From Paludibaculum sp. (lineage in GTDB: Bacteria; Acidobacteriota; Terriglobia; Bryobacterales; Bryobacteraceae), in assembly GCA_029973955.1 (NCBI GenBank), contig JARKQJ010000079.1, positions 55,869 through 119,868 of the forward strand: a DNA stretch of 64,000 nucleotides, read 5' to 3'. Below, in pieces: positions 26,974 to 37,600 of this stretch. Each line of letters opens with the position of its first letter. Position 1 is the stretch's first letter. The notes under the pieces were generated by a model. That model had not been told where the DNA came from, ran no database searches, and worked only from the letters and a program-made list of their open reading frames with translations. The position numbers and the translations under genes are program-made.

Positions 26974-27228
26974 ATGAAACCACTCGCTCTCACCCTGACC
27001 CTCATGGCCGGCCTGGCACTCACCGCGCTGGGCCAGAACGCCCCAACCCCTGCCCCGTCCAATCGCCCAGCCGGCGCCGCTGTCCGCCAGGGCGGCCCCG
27101 CCAACGGCGGCCCCACCTGTCAACGGGATTGCCCCCGCCGCGGCAACGGCCAGTGCAACGGCGCCGGCCCCAGGCGCGACGGCGGAGGCATGCACTGCGG
27201 CAGTCAGGGCCGCGGCGGCCGGCGCTAA
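26974..27228 (+). CDS. Small exported Gly/Pro/Cys-containing protein
   Basis: This 84-residue product has a signal peptide (MKPLALTLTLMAGLALTALG) and a mature part rich in Gly, Pro, Arg and Asn. Four cysteines occur in the last 40 residues (CQRDC, QCNG, MHCG). No known family is recognised. AAGGAGG lies seven bases before the ATG, and the gene sits 30 bases before the polyferredoxin gene, downstream of a strong -24/-12 promoter candidate. The cysteines suggest metal binding or disulfides outside the cytoplasm, but this is only inferred. Confidence 0.68.
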   Translation: MKPLALTLTLMAGLALTALGQNAPTPAPSNRPAGAAVRQGGPANGGPTCQRDCPRRGNGQCNGAGPRRDGGGMHCGSQGRGGRR

Positions 27229-27258
27229 ACTCGCCGGTCCGGCAAGGAATCTCATCCC

Positions 27259-28779
27259 ATGGCACTGGTACAGGTTCAACTCGACTCTTCCCAAGCCCGC
27301 CGCAGGCCGGCCTGGTTCCGCTCCACAAGAGCCATCCGCCACGCCGTCATGGCCTTCTTCTTCCTCTTTCTGCTGCACGTCGCCTGGGAACACCAGGTGA
27401 AGGGTGGAGGACCGAACGGCACGCCTTCCATCGAGGCCTATTGCCCCTTCGGCGGAGTGGAAAATCTGTACCAGTTCCTCACCACCGGCGGGTTCGTCCG
27501 CCATATCGAACCCTCCGCCATGATCCTGCTGGCGGCGGTCCTCCTCCTGACGCTCGCTTTCAGCCGCGGCTTCTGCGGCTGGATCTGCCCCTTCGGCAGC
27601 CTGCAGGAATGGCTCGGCCTGCTGGGCAGGCGGATCTTCCGCAAAAGCTACAACCCCACGGGTCCCTGGGAGCGCCGCCTGCGTTGGCTCAAGTACGCCA
27701 TTCTCGCCGTCATCATCGTCTTCACCTGGCACCTGGGCACCCTCGTCTTTCGCCCCTATGATCCCTTCCTGGCCTTTTTCCACCTGGGCTTCGGTCTCTC
27801 CGAGATGCCTTACGCCTACGCCGCCCTCGGCATCGTTCTCCTCGGCTCGTTGAAGTACGAGCGCTTCTTCTGCAAGTACGCCTGCCCGCTCGGCGCCCTC
27901 ATCGGCATCGCCGGAAAACTCGGTTTCACCAAAGTGGTGCGCTCTGACGATGGCTGCAAAGGCTGCAACATCTGCCAGAAGAAATGTTTCGCCCACATCG
28001 ACTTCCTCTCCGTCCACGAGATCCGCGACACCGAATGCAACCACTGCCTCGAGTGCGTCACGCACTGCCCCAGGCCCAATGTTCTTACCCTGAAGGCCTC
28101 CTCGTTCAGCTTCTCCACACCCGCCTACGCCGGACTCCTCCTGCTGGGCCTCTTCGGTACCATCGGCGTCAGCCAGATGGCTGGCAAGTGGCGCACCAAA
28201 CCGGAGATGGTCTCCTTCACCGATCAGACGGGCAAGCTCAACCCCGCACAGATCCGCGGCTGGATGACGCTCAATGAGATCAGCGCCGGCTACCGCATCC
28301 CGCTCGACGAACTCTACCGCCTCGGCAAGCTCCCAGCCACCGTCGACGGCGCCACCAGATTGAATCAGGTCGCCCGCAAGTACGGGCTGCACTTCGAACC
28401 CGATCAGCTCAGAGACGCCGTGGAGGGCCGGCTCCAGATCCCCCCAACGCCGGTCCCCCCAACACCGGCCCCGCAGTCATCCCGCCCGGCCGCCGTGCCG
28501 CCTCCTCCGGCCCCACCAGCCGCCACTGCGCCAGCCAGCCCCCACGGCGCTGCGCACCCCGCCTCGCCCAGCAGCGAGGAGCCCGAAATCCGCGGCATGA
28601 TGACCCTCAACGAAGTCGCCCTCAAAACCGGCGTCCCGGCCGAATTCATCCTCAAGCGCATGAACGTCACCGCCGCCATCGATCCGCGCCTCCCTCTGCG
28701 CGAGTGGATGCACGACCAAGGCGGCAAGATCGGCGACGTGCGCGACGCCGTGGCCGCCTACCGCTCCGGCCGGCACTAA
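27259..28779 (+). CDS. NapH/NosR-like membrane polyferredoxin with duplicated C-terminal domain
   Basis: The 506-residue product begins with a membrane segment (MAFFFLFLLHVAW). The membrane part contains FCGWICPFGSLQEW and CKYACPLGAL, the CxxxCP pair of NapH/NosR-type proteins. A ferredoxin domain follows with CKGCNICQKKC and CNHCLECVTHCP, two [4Fe-4S] sites. These proteins pass quinol electrons to periplasmic partners. Unusually, the C-terminus adds two copies of a segment of about 55 residues, RGWMTLNEISAGY and RGMMTLNEVALKT, joined by a Pro/Ala-rich linker. The start overlaps no other gene. Its stop overlaps the convergent beta-propeller gene by four bases. The redox partner is not in the window. 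Confidence 0.85.
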   Translation: MALVQVQLDSSQARRRPAWFRSTRAIRHAVMAFFFLFLLHVAWEHQVKGGGPNGTPSIEAYCPFGGVENLYQFLTTGGFVRHIEPSAMILLAAVLLLTLAFSRGFCGWICPFGSLQEWLGLLGRRIFRKSYNPTGPWERRLRWLKYAILAVIIVFTWHLGTLVFRPYDPFLAFFHLGFGLSEMPYAYAALGIVLLGSLKYERFFCKYACPLGALIGIAGKLGFTKVVRSDDGCKGCNICQKKCFAHIDFLSVHEIRDTECNHCLECVTHCPRPNVLTLKASSFSFSTPAYAGLLLLGLFGTIGVSQMAGKWRTKPEMVSFTDQTGKLNPAQIRGWMTLNEISAGYRIPLDELYRLGKLPATVDGATRLNQVARKYGLHFEPDQLRDAVEGRLQIPPTPVPPTPAPQSSRPAAVPPPPAPPAATAPASPHGAAHPASPSSEEPEIRGMMTLNEVALKTGVPAEFILKRMNVTAAIDPRLPLREWMHDQGGKIGDVRDAVAAYRSGRH

Positions 28780-31700
28780 TCCCGCGGCGTTACGATGTAA
28801 ATCTCATTCCCACAGCGAAACGCCACCCGACCCTTTCCGGCCGGGACGAGCCGCGTGACGTCCGCCTTGCTGACGTTGATCAGCATGGTATCGATCGGCT
28901 GCAGGCTGGCTAAGTCGAATGAGTACAAAGTCACGGCGCTGCCGAACACATATCCAGCGTTCAGCCAGTACACCCGCTGGCCGTTGACTGTCACCGCTCC
29001 ATCCACGTTCAGCTTTGCGAGCGTTTTCCCGCTCTCGGCATCGAGCACAAGCCCCGTCGCCGTAAACAGCTTCCCATCGGCGTACGCCACGTGGTCGTAT
29101 CCGTTGCCAAACGTCAGCGTCCGGCGCTCAGACTGTGTGACGCCGCTCGCGTCCACCGTTAGCGCCGCATACCGAGTTGCTGAGGCGCAGTATAAGCGCG
29201 AAGCCAAGGGGCCCGGAGCCAGCGCCGTGCAGTCGAAGGTGGTTCCGCTAACGAAGGCTGGCCGCTGGGTTCCGGCATCGTAAACTCGAATGCTGTCGCC
29301 GAACGGTCCGTCTCGCATCAAGCTACCGTCGGAAAGCGTCAGCAGGTCATCTCGTGCGTGAATCGCCACCACGGCCGCCGGAGTCCCAGACAGCACGGCC
29401 AAGTCGGAAATCGCGTATGACCGGGTCGCTGTCGGCGGGAAATACCCGAATCCTTCGCCGATCGTGCCCGCGGCGACGTCCAATGTTCGAATACTCTCTG
29501 ATGCGGGTGAATGGCCGCCGCCCAAAGTGTTCGAAACCGACCCGGACGTGAAGTAGAGCTGACCACCGTCGCTCGACAGAGCTATCCGGCGGGGTCCGAG
29601 CCCCGCGGGATAGCTCTGCCGAATCTCACCCGTTGCGGGGTCGATGGCCGCGATTCTATCGCCCAGCGCCGCTTCTCGGTTCGGGATGCTGGCCCAGAGG
29701 ACATCACGCGTGGTGTCGTACACCACGTCCGCCGCGGCCAGATCGATGACCGACACGCCTTCTGTCGAGGGCAGTGGCGGGAGAGGAGGAGAGGCCACCG
29801 GTGCTGCGAGCAGCGGAATCGCCGCGACATCTACGAAGAAGATCGCGGCTCCAGTGCTTACAGCGAACCCTTGCTCGCCGTACCGCGTCCACGTCGCGCC
29901 CGTCCGCGCCGGGTCCCCGATCGGCAGAGGGAGTGAACCCAGAAATTCGTACGTCTTCAGGTCGAACACCGCGATCGCAAACTGTTGCCGCGAATATGAC
30001 CGGCCCAGATAATAGACTCGACCGGCTGCCTCGTCCGGCCACGCTCCCGCCGCCTGGAACTGCGGATCGGGAAACGCGAACCGGCCTACTTTCCGTGACC
30101 GCTCCGGATCAATGGCATACCCGTCCGCCGTGTAGATCAGACCGCCTGCCTGCCATATGGCGTTGCCATACCCTGATATCAAACCCGCGGCCGTCGACAT
30201 CCATTTGAGCCCGCGCGGCGTGACAGAAACTCGTTTGAACTCGAATGTGGACAGGTATCCGTTGTAAGCGTAGAGTGTCGAACCCGAAGACGAGAAGGCT
30301 AGCCGGAAGGTCGCTGCGCTGTACGCGCCTGAGCCTTCGGTATTCCACTCGACCTCGGGACGCGGGCTTTCATCGTCGAACATCGCGATGGGTCCGCCGA
30401 AGTAACTCACCGTCAATCCGCCGTCGGGCGCGGTAACCATATCGTAAATAGCCAATTGTTCCGATCCGCCTGTAGGATTGGCGACAAACAGTCGGTCTCG
30501 CATCTTGGAAGCCAGGTCCACTCTCGCGATCCGCCACTCGCCATTGAGGACCACTGAAACCGTGGAGCCATCGAGCGCCGGAGCGAGCGCGCTCGGTTCG
30601 CTGCCGACGTACACCGCGCTTTCGACCTTCCCCGTCGCCGGATCGATGGTAACGACACTGTTGCCCAACGATCCCATCGCGCTCGGCGTCGAGGCAACCA
30701 CCTTCCCGGTTCCTGGCAGGGCTGCTATCCCGTTCGCTTTCAGATCGATGCTCGTCACGCCCGGCGCCACCCTCTTCAACGTCGACGAGGGTTTCGGCCA
30801 AGGCGACAAGGCATGCAGCGGAACGAGCAGAATCGCGTCCTCGCGCGCGATCGCAATCCGGTCGGATCCAGCTCGTGTCGCCGCCACCGTAGCCGGCATG
30901 AGCAGTGTGTTCTTATCGAGCGCCAGACTGGCGGTGGGCACGAGCGTGGTCAGGTCGAACGCTCGCACCGTCGCTTCCGTTGCACTCACGGTCGTGGCAT
31001 AGACCACTTGATTCCGCTCGGGGAATGCCACCGGCACTCCTCCGAAGGCCGCGTTGTACTGGATATCGACCCGGCCCTCCAGCCGCTGTGTATCCGGAGT
31101 GGCGATTACTCCGGCGCCGGTATAGAGTCGGGCGCCATCGAGCAGAACTCCGCCTCCATACCGGAAGGACCCCGTCTCCAGCGGCCTCAAGCGCGCTTCG
31201 ACCCGAACCCCGTCCGGCTCCACCACGACTCGTGCAACGTCGTGCGGGCCGCCGTTCGAAGGACTCTCGAGATTGATCGCATAGAACGCGTTCGGCGCAT
31301 CGGCTGGGTACAGCGCTGTGGCGTACGTCCGGGCCCCGGTTGCGCCCGCGCTCAACGAGTCCACCGCGTTAGGCCGCGGCGTGGGGCCGTCGTAAACAGC
31401 AATCTCCGTCGGACTCCCATATGCCGGCGCGCGTCGCACCACCACCACGCTGTCGTTCTGGTCCGGAATCGCCGCCACGTCGTACGCCACCTTATAGTCG
31501 CCATCGGAAACCGAGAATGTCGTCACTCTTTGTTTCGCGTTCAGATCGAAGACGCTGACCGTCGGCGTGGTGGTGGAGGAAGTGAACAACCGGTTACCAT
31601 CCGTCGATAGCGCCAGTTTTCCCGGTTCGTTTCCCGCATACAGCACGTCCACAATCCGCCCCGTCTCCGGCTCGATCGATACCAGGCTATTGGCGACCGC

Positions 31701-32858
31701 GCCGCCTTTGCCCGGTATCGTGGCCCACACGAGGTTCCGCTTGGCGTCGTACGCAACGTCTCTCGCAGGCACGGGAACACGGATCGATCCACCGCTGGCC
31801 GCCTCCGGTTCGGGTGGGGCGCTCGCGGCTGGGACGAACCCGGAAATGTGGAAGGAGATAAGTTGCATGCCGCTGCTCTGCGTGGACCCGATCAGCATCA
31901 TGCCATCGGCCCCCCAAGATCGGGCAGCGACAGCTTCGGTCATGAACGGCATGCCAGGGACCTCGGCGCGCGCGGTGATCCTAAGCGTGCCCAAGGAGGA
32001 GCGTACGAACCTGACCCGCGAATCGGCGCTGGCATAGATCACCTCTGCCGCGAGAATCGATGTCCCTGCCGCGTCCATGCCTAGGAACCAGCCGAACTCC
32101 GGCGCAACCGCCCTTCCCACCCATTCGCCCTTTTCGAGATCGAAGGCCATCCCTTTGCGATCCATCAGGAAATGACCGCCCCAAAGCGGCACTATGGACT
32201 CAAATCCAGGAGGCACCGGCGTCGTCCGATCGACAGCTGCTCCTTCTCCACTCACCAAAAACCGATGAATTAGGCTATCGCCAACACCGTGAATGGACCC
32301 ATCACTCGGGTCGACGTACAGCGCCAAGATCGTGAGCGGAAGGGGCGCCCCGCGCTGTATCGCTCCGTCATATAGAACGAGATCGTAGATCGGCAACGGG
32401 TAGGTGCTGAACATCGGCCAGGTGCTCCGCGCCACCAGGAGCGATTCTGGATTGCCCGGCAGCACGACCATGGCAGCCGCCGTGAGCTTTGCGCTGCTAT
32501 TTGGCCGCGTCAGCGGGATCTCCAGGTCGAAGACGCGACGCTCCACGTTATACCGTGTGATGACTGAGCGCTCACCAACGGCGGCGTAAAGGAACTGGCC
32601 GTCGTCGGATACGGCGATGCGGTTGGCGACCCCGCCAGTCGCGATCGTGTCCTCGATCTGGGCGGTCTCCGGGTCAATCATCAAAATGTTCGACCCTGTG
32701 CTGATGAAAAATCGGGACCTCGCTGCGTCCCAGACGGCGTCCCTGTAACCGTCGATGGAAACGGCCCTGGTCTGACTGAATGCGGGCTGGCATAGCAGCC
32801 ATCCCGCGCACGCGACGAACAGGAGCATGCGGGAACCGACGATCACGAGCGTGCGCAT
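28776..32858 (-). CDS. Giant exported four-module beta-propeller protein
   Basis: The 1360-residue product has a signal peptide (MRTLVIVGSRMLLFVACAGW, cut near AFSQ). It contains four modules of about 300-340 residues. Each opens with a version of DVVYDTTRDVLWASIP, then IDPATGEI and RIALSSDGGQLYF: compare IDPETAQI, IEPETGRI, IDPATGKV and IDPATGEI. These are YncE/surface-layer-like propeller blades. No catalytic motif is seen, so binding or structural use is likely. The start at 32858 is chosen over 32900, which would add a repeat-encoded YINSDYINN segment. The gene is visibly richer in A and T than its neighbours, with more varied codons, so recent transfer is possible. Confidence 0.78.
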   Translation of the reverse strand: MRTLVIVGSRMLLFVACAGWLLCQPAFSQTRAVSIDGYRDAVWDAARSRFFISTGSNILMIDPETAQIEDTIATGGVANRIAVSDDGQFLYAAVGERSVITRYNVERRVFDLEIPLTRPNSSAKLTAAAMVVLPGNPESLLVARSTWPMFSTYPLPIYDLVLYDGAIQRGAPLPLTILALYVDPSDGSIHGVGDSLIHRFLVSGEGAAVDRTTPVPPGFESIVPLWGGHFLMDRKGMAFDLEKGEWVGRAVAPEFGWFLGMDAAGTSILAAEVIYASADSRVRFVRSSLGTLRITARAEVPGMPFMTEAVAARSWGADGMMLIGSTQSSGMQLISFHISGFVPAASAPPEPEAASGGSIRVPVPARDVAYDAKRNLVWATIPGKGGAVANSLVSIEPETGRIVDVLYAGNEPGKLALSTDGNRLFTSSTTTPTVSVFDLNAKQRVTTFSVSDGDYKVAYDVAAIPDQNDSVVVVRRAPAYGSPTEIAVYDGPTPRPNAVDSLSAGATGARTYATALYPADAPNAFYAINLESPSNGGPHDVARVVVEPDGVRVEARLRPLETGSFRYGGGVLLDGARLYTGAGVIATPDTQRLEGRVDIQYNAAFGGVPVAFPERNQVVYATTVSATEATVRAFDLTTLVPTASLALDKNTLLMPATVAATRAGSDRIAIAREDAILLVPLHALSPWPKPSSTLKRVAPGVTSIDLKANGIAALPGTGKVVASTPSAMGSLGNSVVTIDPATGKVESAVYVGSEPSALAPALDGSTVSVVLNGEWRIARVDLASKMRDRLFVANPTGGSEQLAIYDMVTAPDGGLTVSYFGGPIAMFDDESPRPEVEWNTEGSGAYSAATFRLAFSSSGSTLYAYNGYLSTFEFKRVSVTPRGLKWMSTAAGLISGYGNAIWQAGGLIYTADGYAIDPERSRKVGRFAFPDPQFQAAGAWPDEAAGRVYYLGRSYSRQQFAIAVFDLKTYEFLGSLPLPIGDPARTGATWTRYGEQGFAVSTGAAIFFVDVAAIPLLAAPVASPPLPPLPSTEGVSVIDLAAADVVYDTTRDVLWASIPNREAALGDRIAAIDPATGEIRQSYPAGLGPRRIALSSDGGQLYFTSGSVSNTLGGGHSPASESIRTLDVAAGTIGEGFGYFPPTATRSYAISDLAVLSGTPAAVVAIHARDDLLTLSDGSLMRDGPFGDSIRVYDAGTQRPAFVSGTTFDCTALAPGPLASRLYCASATRYAALTVDASGVTQSERRTLTFGNGYDHVAYADGKLFTATGLVLDAESGKTLAKLNVDGAVTVNGQRVYWLNAGYVFGSAVTLYSFDLASLQPIDTMLINVSKADVTRLVPAGKGRVAFRCGNEIYIVTPRD

Positions 32859-32864
32859 ATCGTT

Positions 32865-32893
32865 ATTTATGTAATCAGAATTTATGTAATCAG
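32865..32893. repeat. Tandem 15-bp direct repeat upstream of the beta-propeller gene
   Basis: ATTTATGTAATCAG occurs twice, at 32865-32878 and 32880-32893, separated by one A. It lies just before the likely ATG and is the most A+T-rich spot in the region. It could be two regulator sites or a simple slippage product. Confidence 0.75.
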
Positions 32894-33003
32894 GCTCCAT
32901 TCTACGATTACTGGCGCCTTAGAACGTAATCCTACTTTCCAGCCCAACTGTTCTGCAAGTTAATCCTCTATCACGCTCCGTTTGGACTGCGGACTTGACG
33001 AGC

Positions 33004-33492
33004 CTACCGATCCGCCATCCACCGGCTGTGGCTGCCCCCCGGCGTGACGGGTCCTTCGCCAGGAGGCGCACCTACGGCGGCAACCCGGTCTGCCTCAGCC
33101 TCCAGGACCATACCCATCCAAACAAGCGCCCGTAGCGCCCCGAAGGCGTAAACACGGGCATCCAGGGCTTCATGGCGGACGGCTTCCTTCGGGCGCCACT
33201 CGCGGGTGGCCTGGCCTTTGCTGTACGTCGTGACCAACGCCTCGCCGAGCAATTGCTCGAAGTACGGCTGCTGGCGGTCTGCCGGGAAATGCGAGAATCC
33301 CGACGTTCTGAGCTGGGCCTTTCGGAGACGCCCCATGATCGTCGCCTTGGGCGAATCGGTGCCGACCATCCAGGGGCGCTCTCCACGGCCCCAGCCCACC
33401 ATTTCCAGTTCGAGACGGTCGCCCTGCACGTCAACGCCGCAGGTCAGGACAGCGGCACCGGCCGGTACGGGCGCGCGGTAGTGCTCGCGGCA
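33004..33492 (-). pseudogene. Phage terminase large subunit (GpA-like) remnant
   Basis: The frame is open for about 163 codons and is closed upstream by TAG at 33493-33495. It reads VPAGAAVLTCGVDVQGDRLE, followed by VGWGRGERPW, HFPADRQQPYFEQLLGE and HEALDARVYAFGALRAL. These match the nuclease half of GpA-type terminase large subunits: the GVDVQ strand and the closing EALD-RVYA helix. The N-terminal ATPase half is missing and there is no start codon with a ribosome binding site, so this is a decayed fragment. It is the only phage-derived sequence seen in the window, and no integrase or attachment site was found beside it. Confidence 0.75.
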
Positions 33493-33706
33493 CTACTGTG
33501 GATCGGCTGCAGCATCAAACGGCTGAGCGGAACATCCCACCGGATTCTGGAGCGGCCGGGCTGGCCGGATTTTCTGTTCGCCTATCACGACCGCGTGACA
33601 CTCGGCCCCGCGGCAATTAGCCACCCTCCTCCGCCCAGGAACATCCCGCCCGGCCCCGGTGTCTCAACTGCCGGTGCCGGACTGCGGCACCCCCGCGGAC
33701 ATCTCA

Positions 33707-34618
33707 ATGACTCTCGCTGAGTTCTATCCCTACAAAAGCGCCGCCGACAGAAGCGCCTGCTTCAGCTATCTCGACGGTTACGCCGCCGCCCACTGGCCCA
33801 TCCCTTCCGAACAGCGCCTCCTCCCCACCTCCTTCGGCGACACCTTCGTCCGTCTCAGCGGCCCGCCCGCCGCGCCCATGCTCGTCCTCCTGCACGGCGC
33901 CGGCGCCACTTCCCTCATGTGGGCCCCCAACATCGAAGCCCTCTCCCAACACTTCCGCGCCGTCGCCGTGGACCAGCTCGGCGAGTTCGGCCGAAGCTCC
34001 TGCACGCGCCCGCCCGACACTCTCCCCCTTTTGATGGACTGGCTTGACGAGTTGATCGCCGCGCTCCACCCGCCCGGCGGCCGCGTCACCCTCATCGGCA
34101 TGTCCTACGGCGGCGCCCTCGCCGCTCAGTACGCCTTACGTGCCCCGCAGCGGCTCGACTCCGTGGTCCTCCTTGCCCCCGCAACCACCGTCCTCCGCAC
34201 CGCCGCCGGATTCTGGCTCCGCCTCTTCGCTCTCGCCATCGTTCGCCGGCGCGGCTTGCCCTGGTTCTTCCGCTGGATCTTCCCCCACACCGCGCGCACC
34301 GATCCCGCCTACATCTCCCACATCGTCGAACAGCTCTCCCTCAACATGCGGCACATCCAGCGCCACCATCCCCCCATCCCGCCGGTTCTCTCAGACGCAC
34401 AATGGCGCGCCTTCCAGCCGCGCACCCTCTTCCTGGCCGGCGATCAGGAGGTCATCTACTCGCCCCGCGCCGCCGTCGCCCGCCTCCAACGCGTCGCCCC
34501 CAACGTCACTCCCGAACTCCTCCCCGACGCCGGCCACGACCTCACCTTCGCCCAGCCCGCCGCCGTCAACGAACGCGTCCTCCGCTTCCTTCATCAGACC
34601 CCCGACGGCGCTCTGTAG
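33707..34618 (+). CDS. Alpha/beta hydrolase
   Basis: The 303-residue product has the oxyanion-hole motif LLHGAGATSLMW, the nucleophile elbow IGMSYGGALA with the catalytic Ser, and a C-terminal His in AGHDLTFAQP. An acidic residue in the FLAGDQEVIYSP loop is the likely third member of the triad. No signal peptide is seen, so it is probably cytoplasmic. The ATG at 33707 is preferred to the upstream GTG at 33659. The substrate is unknown; this fold includes esterases, haloalkane dehalogenases and C-C hydrolases. The last 53 bases overlap the 3' end of the giant protease gene on the other strand. Confidence 0.85.
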   Translation: MTLAEFYPYKSAADRSACFSYLDGYAAAHWPIPSEQRLLPTSFGDTFVRLSGPPAAPMLVLLHGAGATSLMWAPNIEALSQHFRAVAVDQLGEFGRSSCTRPPDTLPLLMDWLDELIAALHPPGGRVTLIGMSYGGALAAQYALRAPQRLDSVVLLAPATTVLRTAAGFWLRLFALAIVRRRGLPWFFRWIFPHTARTDPAYISHIVEQLSLNMRHIQRHHPPIPPVLSDAQWRAFQPRTLFLAGDQEVIYSPRAAVARLQRVAPNVTPELLPDAGHDLTFAQPAAVNERVLRFLHQTPDGAL

Positions 34619-37600
34619 CGATCCGCACCACCACCGGAACCACCATGTCGCCCGCTGTGAATACCAACTCGTGGCGCCCCAGGAAGCCCGGACCCAACTG
34701 CCACCGGAAGACACCCGCTTCGGCGTCGAAGCTCGATCCCACCGGCAGCGGGCGGCTCTCCGCGCCAAAGCGCACCGCTCCGCTCCACAGCGCCCCGCCC
34801 GGCGCCGCCGGCAACGCCACCTCGATCCGCTCCAGTTCCTCCACCACAATCTCCCGTAGCTCCTCGAACGGCGCGCCCGCCGCATAGCCCGTCCGATACG
34901 CCGCCTTGCCCTGCCGCCGCGGGCTCTGGCTCGACACTAGCCCACTCCCGCTCGCCCCACCACCCCCATTCAACACCCAGAAGAAGCGGCTGCCCACGCC
35001 ATCCGTTCGCCCCAGGTTGTCCGTCACGCTCCACGCGATATTGTGAAGCCCGTTCGCCAGTTGCGTCGTGTCCAGATACTTGAAGCCCACCGCGCCCCCC
35101 GTATTCGCATACCCGGGGAACAGCCCATCCACATCGCCGCGTGGATGGTTGTAGTCCACCGTACCCACCGGCGCTCCGTCCAGATACACCTGCATCGTGG
35201 AGCCGTCCACCGGGATCTTGCCGGTCTGCGGCGTCAGCGCCCAGCCGAAGTTCACATAGGCCGCGCCGCCCACCGTTTCGCCCTGCCCCGGCGTGTCGAT
35301 CGCGCCGAACGGCTTCGCCGCATGAGCGTTGTCCACCCGGATCGTCTTGCTCCCCAGCGTCGTCTTCCTGCCTTCCAGATCCGTGGCGATGGCGTACAGC
35401 TTGTAGATCCCATTCCCGCCGCCCGGCAGGAAGTAGCTCAGTAGCATGTAACCCCAACCCGCACGGCTTGCCTGCGGCATCCCCGGAAAAGCCGCCTCCA
35501 CATCGGGCCGCGTGCCCGGCACAAACACCGCGTCGCCAACGTACACCTGCACGCCCGCCGGCTCCGGCGCCACCGAATCACGGTAGATCTTCACGTTCGC
35601 CACACCCACATCGTCCAACGCCCATCCCGTCACCGCGAAGCTCGAAACCAGGTTCGCATTGTCAATCGGAGTGTCGAAACTCCCCACCGGCGCGGTCGTG
35701 CTTTGCATCACGGTGAACGTGCAGTTCACCGCGGCGCTGATGCCCGCCGAGGGCACATTGAAGTTCACCTTACCCGTGTACTTCCCCACCCCCGCCACCA
35801 GAGCAGCATCTGCGCTCACGCGGAATGTCCCGGACCCCGTCCCGCTACCCGATGTCACCTTCAACCAACTCTGGTCCGGCGCGGCCGTCCACGCCGCGCT
35901 CCCCCCGCTCATGCTCACCACAATCTCCTGCGCAGGCGTGGCCGCGGTCGTCGGCAGATTCGCCCCAAAGTTCAAGGCGCTCAGGCTCAGCCGGGCGGTG
36001 ACGGGGATCGGCGTCGGCGCCAGCCAGTTCAACACCACATTCGCCGTCAGAGCCGCCACGCTCTGGCTCACCGGGCTGAACGCGTAGCCCGCCTTTGAAG
36101 GCGTCACGACATAGCTGCCGCCGGCGGCCAGGCCCGGAAACGAATAAGCACCCCCCGCATCAGAGGTCGTGCTGCCGCTCGCGCCCCCACTCAACGCAAT
36201 ACTCACCCCGCCCAGCCCCACATTCCCGCTGATCGTAAATGTAGTGGGCAGCGCCGCGAAGTTCGCCGAAACACTCTTCGGCCCGCTCATCGTCAGCATC
36301 TGCGGCGTCGCGCTCCCGCTCAGATCTCCACTGAACCCGGTAAACCCATAACCCGCATTCGCCGCCGCACTCACCTGGACCTGCGTCCCCGCATCCACAT
36401 ATCCGCTCGCAGGACTGATCGAGCCTCCCGCCGCCGGACTCGCCGCGGTCGTCAGCAGATACTGCGTCGAGAACGCCGCCGTGTACGTCGTCGCCGCGGC
36501 CGGTGCTGTCACCGTGTGCGTCTGCGCCCCCCCATCGCTCCAACTCCCGAACACCCGCCGCACACCGGAACCATCCTGCGGCGAACTCACCCCAATCGTG
36601 TGCTGGCTCCCCGGAATCCACTGGAATACCTGCGGCGTCGTGTAATTCGTACCATCCACGCTCACCTGCAACCCCGCCGGATTCGTCGCCACCGTCACAC
36701 CCGTCAAGGCCGAGAAGTTCGCCGTCACCGACTTCGGCCCGTTCATCGTCAACTGCTGCGGACTCGTCCCCCCGCTCAGATCTCCGCTGAACCCCGTGAA
36801 CGCATAGCCCGCGTTCGCCGCCGCACTCACCTGAACCTGCGTGCCCGCATTCACATATCCGCTCGCAGGACTGATCGAGCCTCCCGCCGCCGGACTCGCC
36901 GCCGTCGTCAGCAGATACTGCGTCGAGAACGCCGCCGTGTACGTCGTCGCCGCGGCCGGTGCTGTCACCGTGTGCGTCTGCGCCCCCCCATCGCTCCAAC
37001 TCCCGAATACCCGCCGCACACCGGAACCATCCTGCGGCGAACTCACCCCAATCGTGTGCTGGCTGCCAGCTACCCACTGGAATACCTGTGGAGCCGTGTA
37101 AGTCGTACCATCCACGCTCACCTGCAACCCCGCCGGATTCGTCGCCACCGTCACACCCGTCAAGGCCGAAAAGTTCGCAGTCACCGTCTTCGGCCCGTCC
37201 ATCGTAACCGGCTGCGGTGTCGTGGCCCCGCTCAAGTCGCCGCTGAATCCGCTGAACTGGTAGCCGGCATTTGCGCTAGCGTTCACCTGCACCTGCGCCC
37301 CGGCGTTCACATATCCGCTCGCAGGACTGATCGAGCCTCCCGCCGCCGGACTCGCCGTCGTAGTCAGCAAATACTGTGTCTTGAAACTCGCCGTGACCGT
37401 CGACGCCGCTGCAGGCACGGTCACCGTATGCGCCTGCGCACCCCCATCGCTCCACGTGTCGAACAACCGCCGCACGCCCGCCGCATCCTGCGGCGAAACG
37501 GCACTCACCGTGTGCTGGCTCCCCACCACCCACTGGAATACCTGCGGCGCCGCATATGCCGTCCCATCCACGCTCACCTGCAACCCCGCCGGACTCGTCG

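Noticed and set aside
33172..33720. Plus-strand frame opposite the terminase remnant
   Set aside because: No recognisable domain, and the minus strand shows clear GpA terminase motifs over the same bases.
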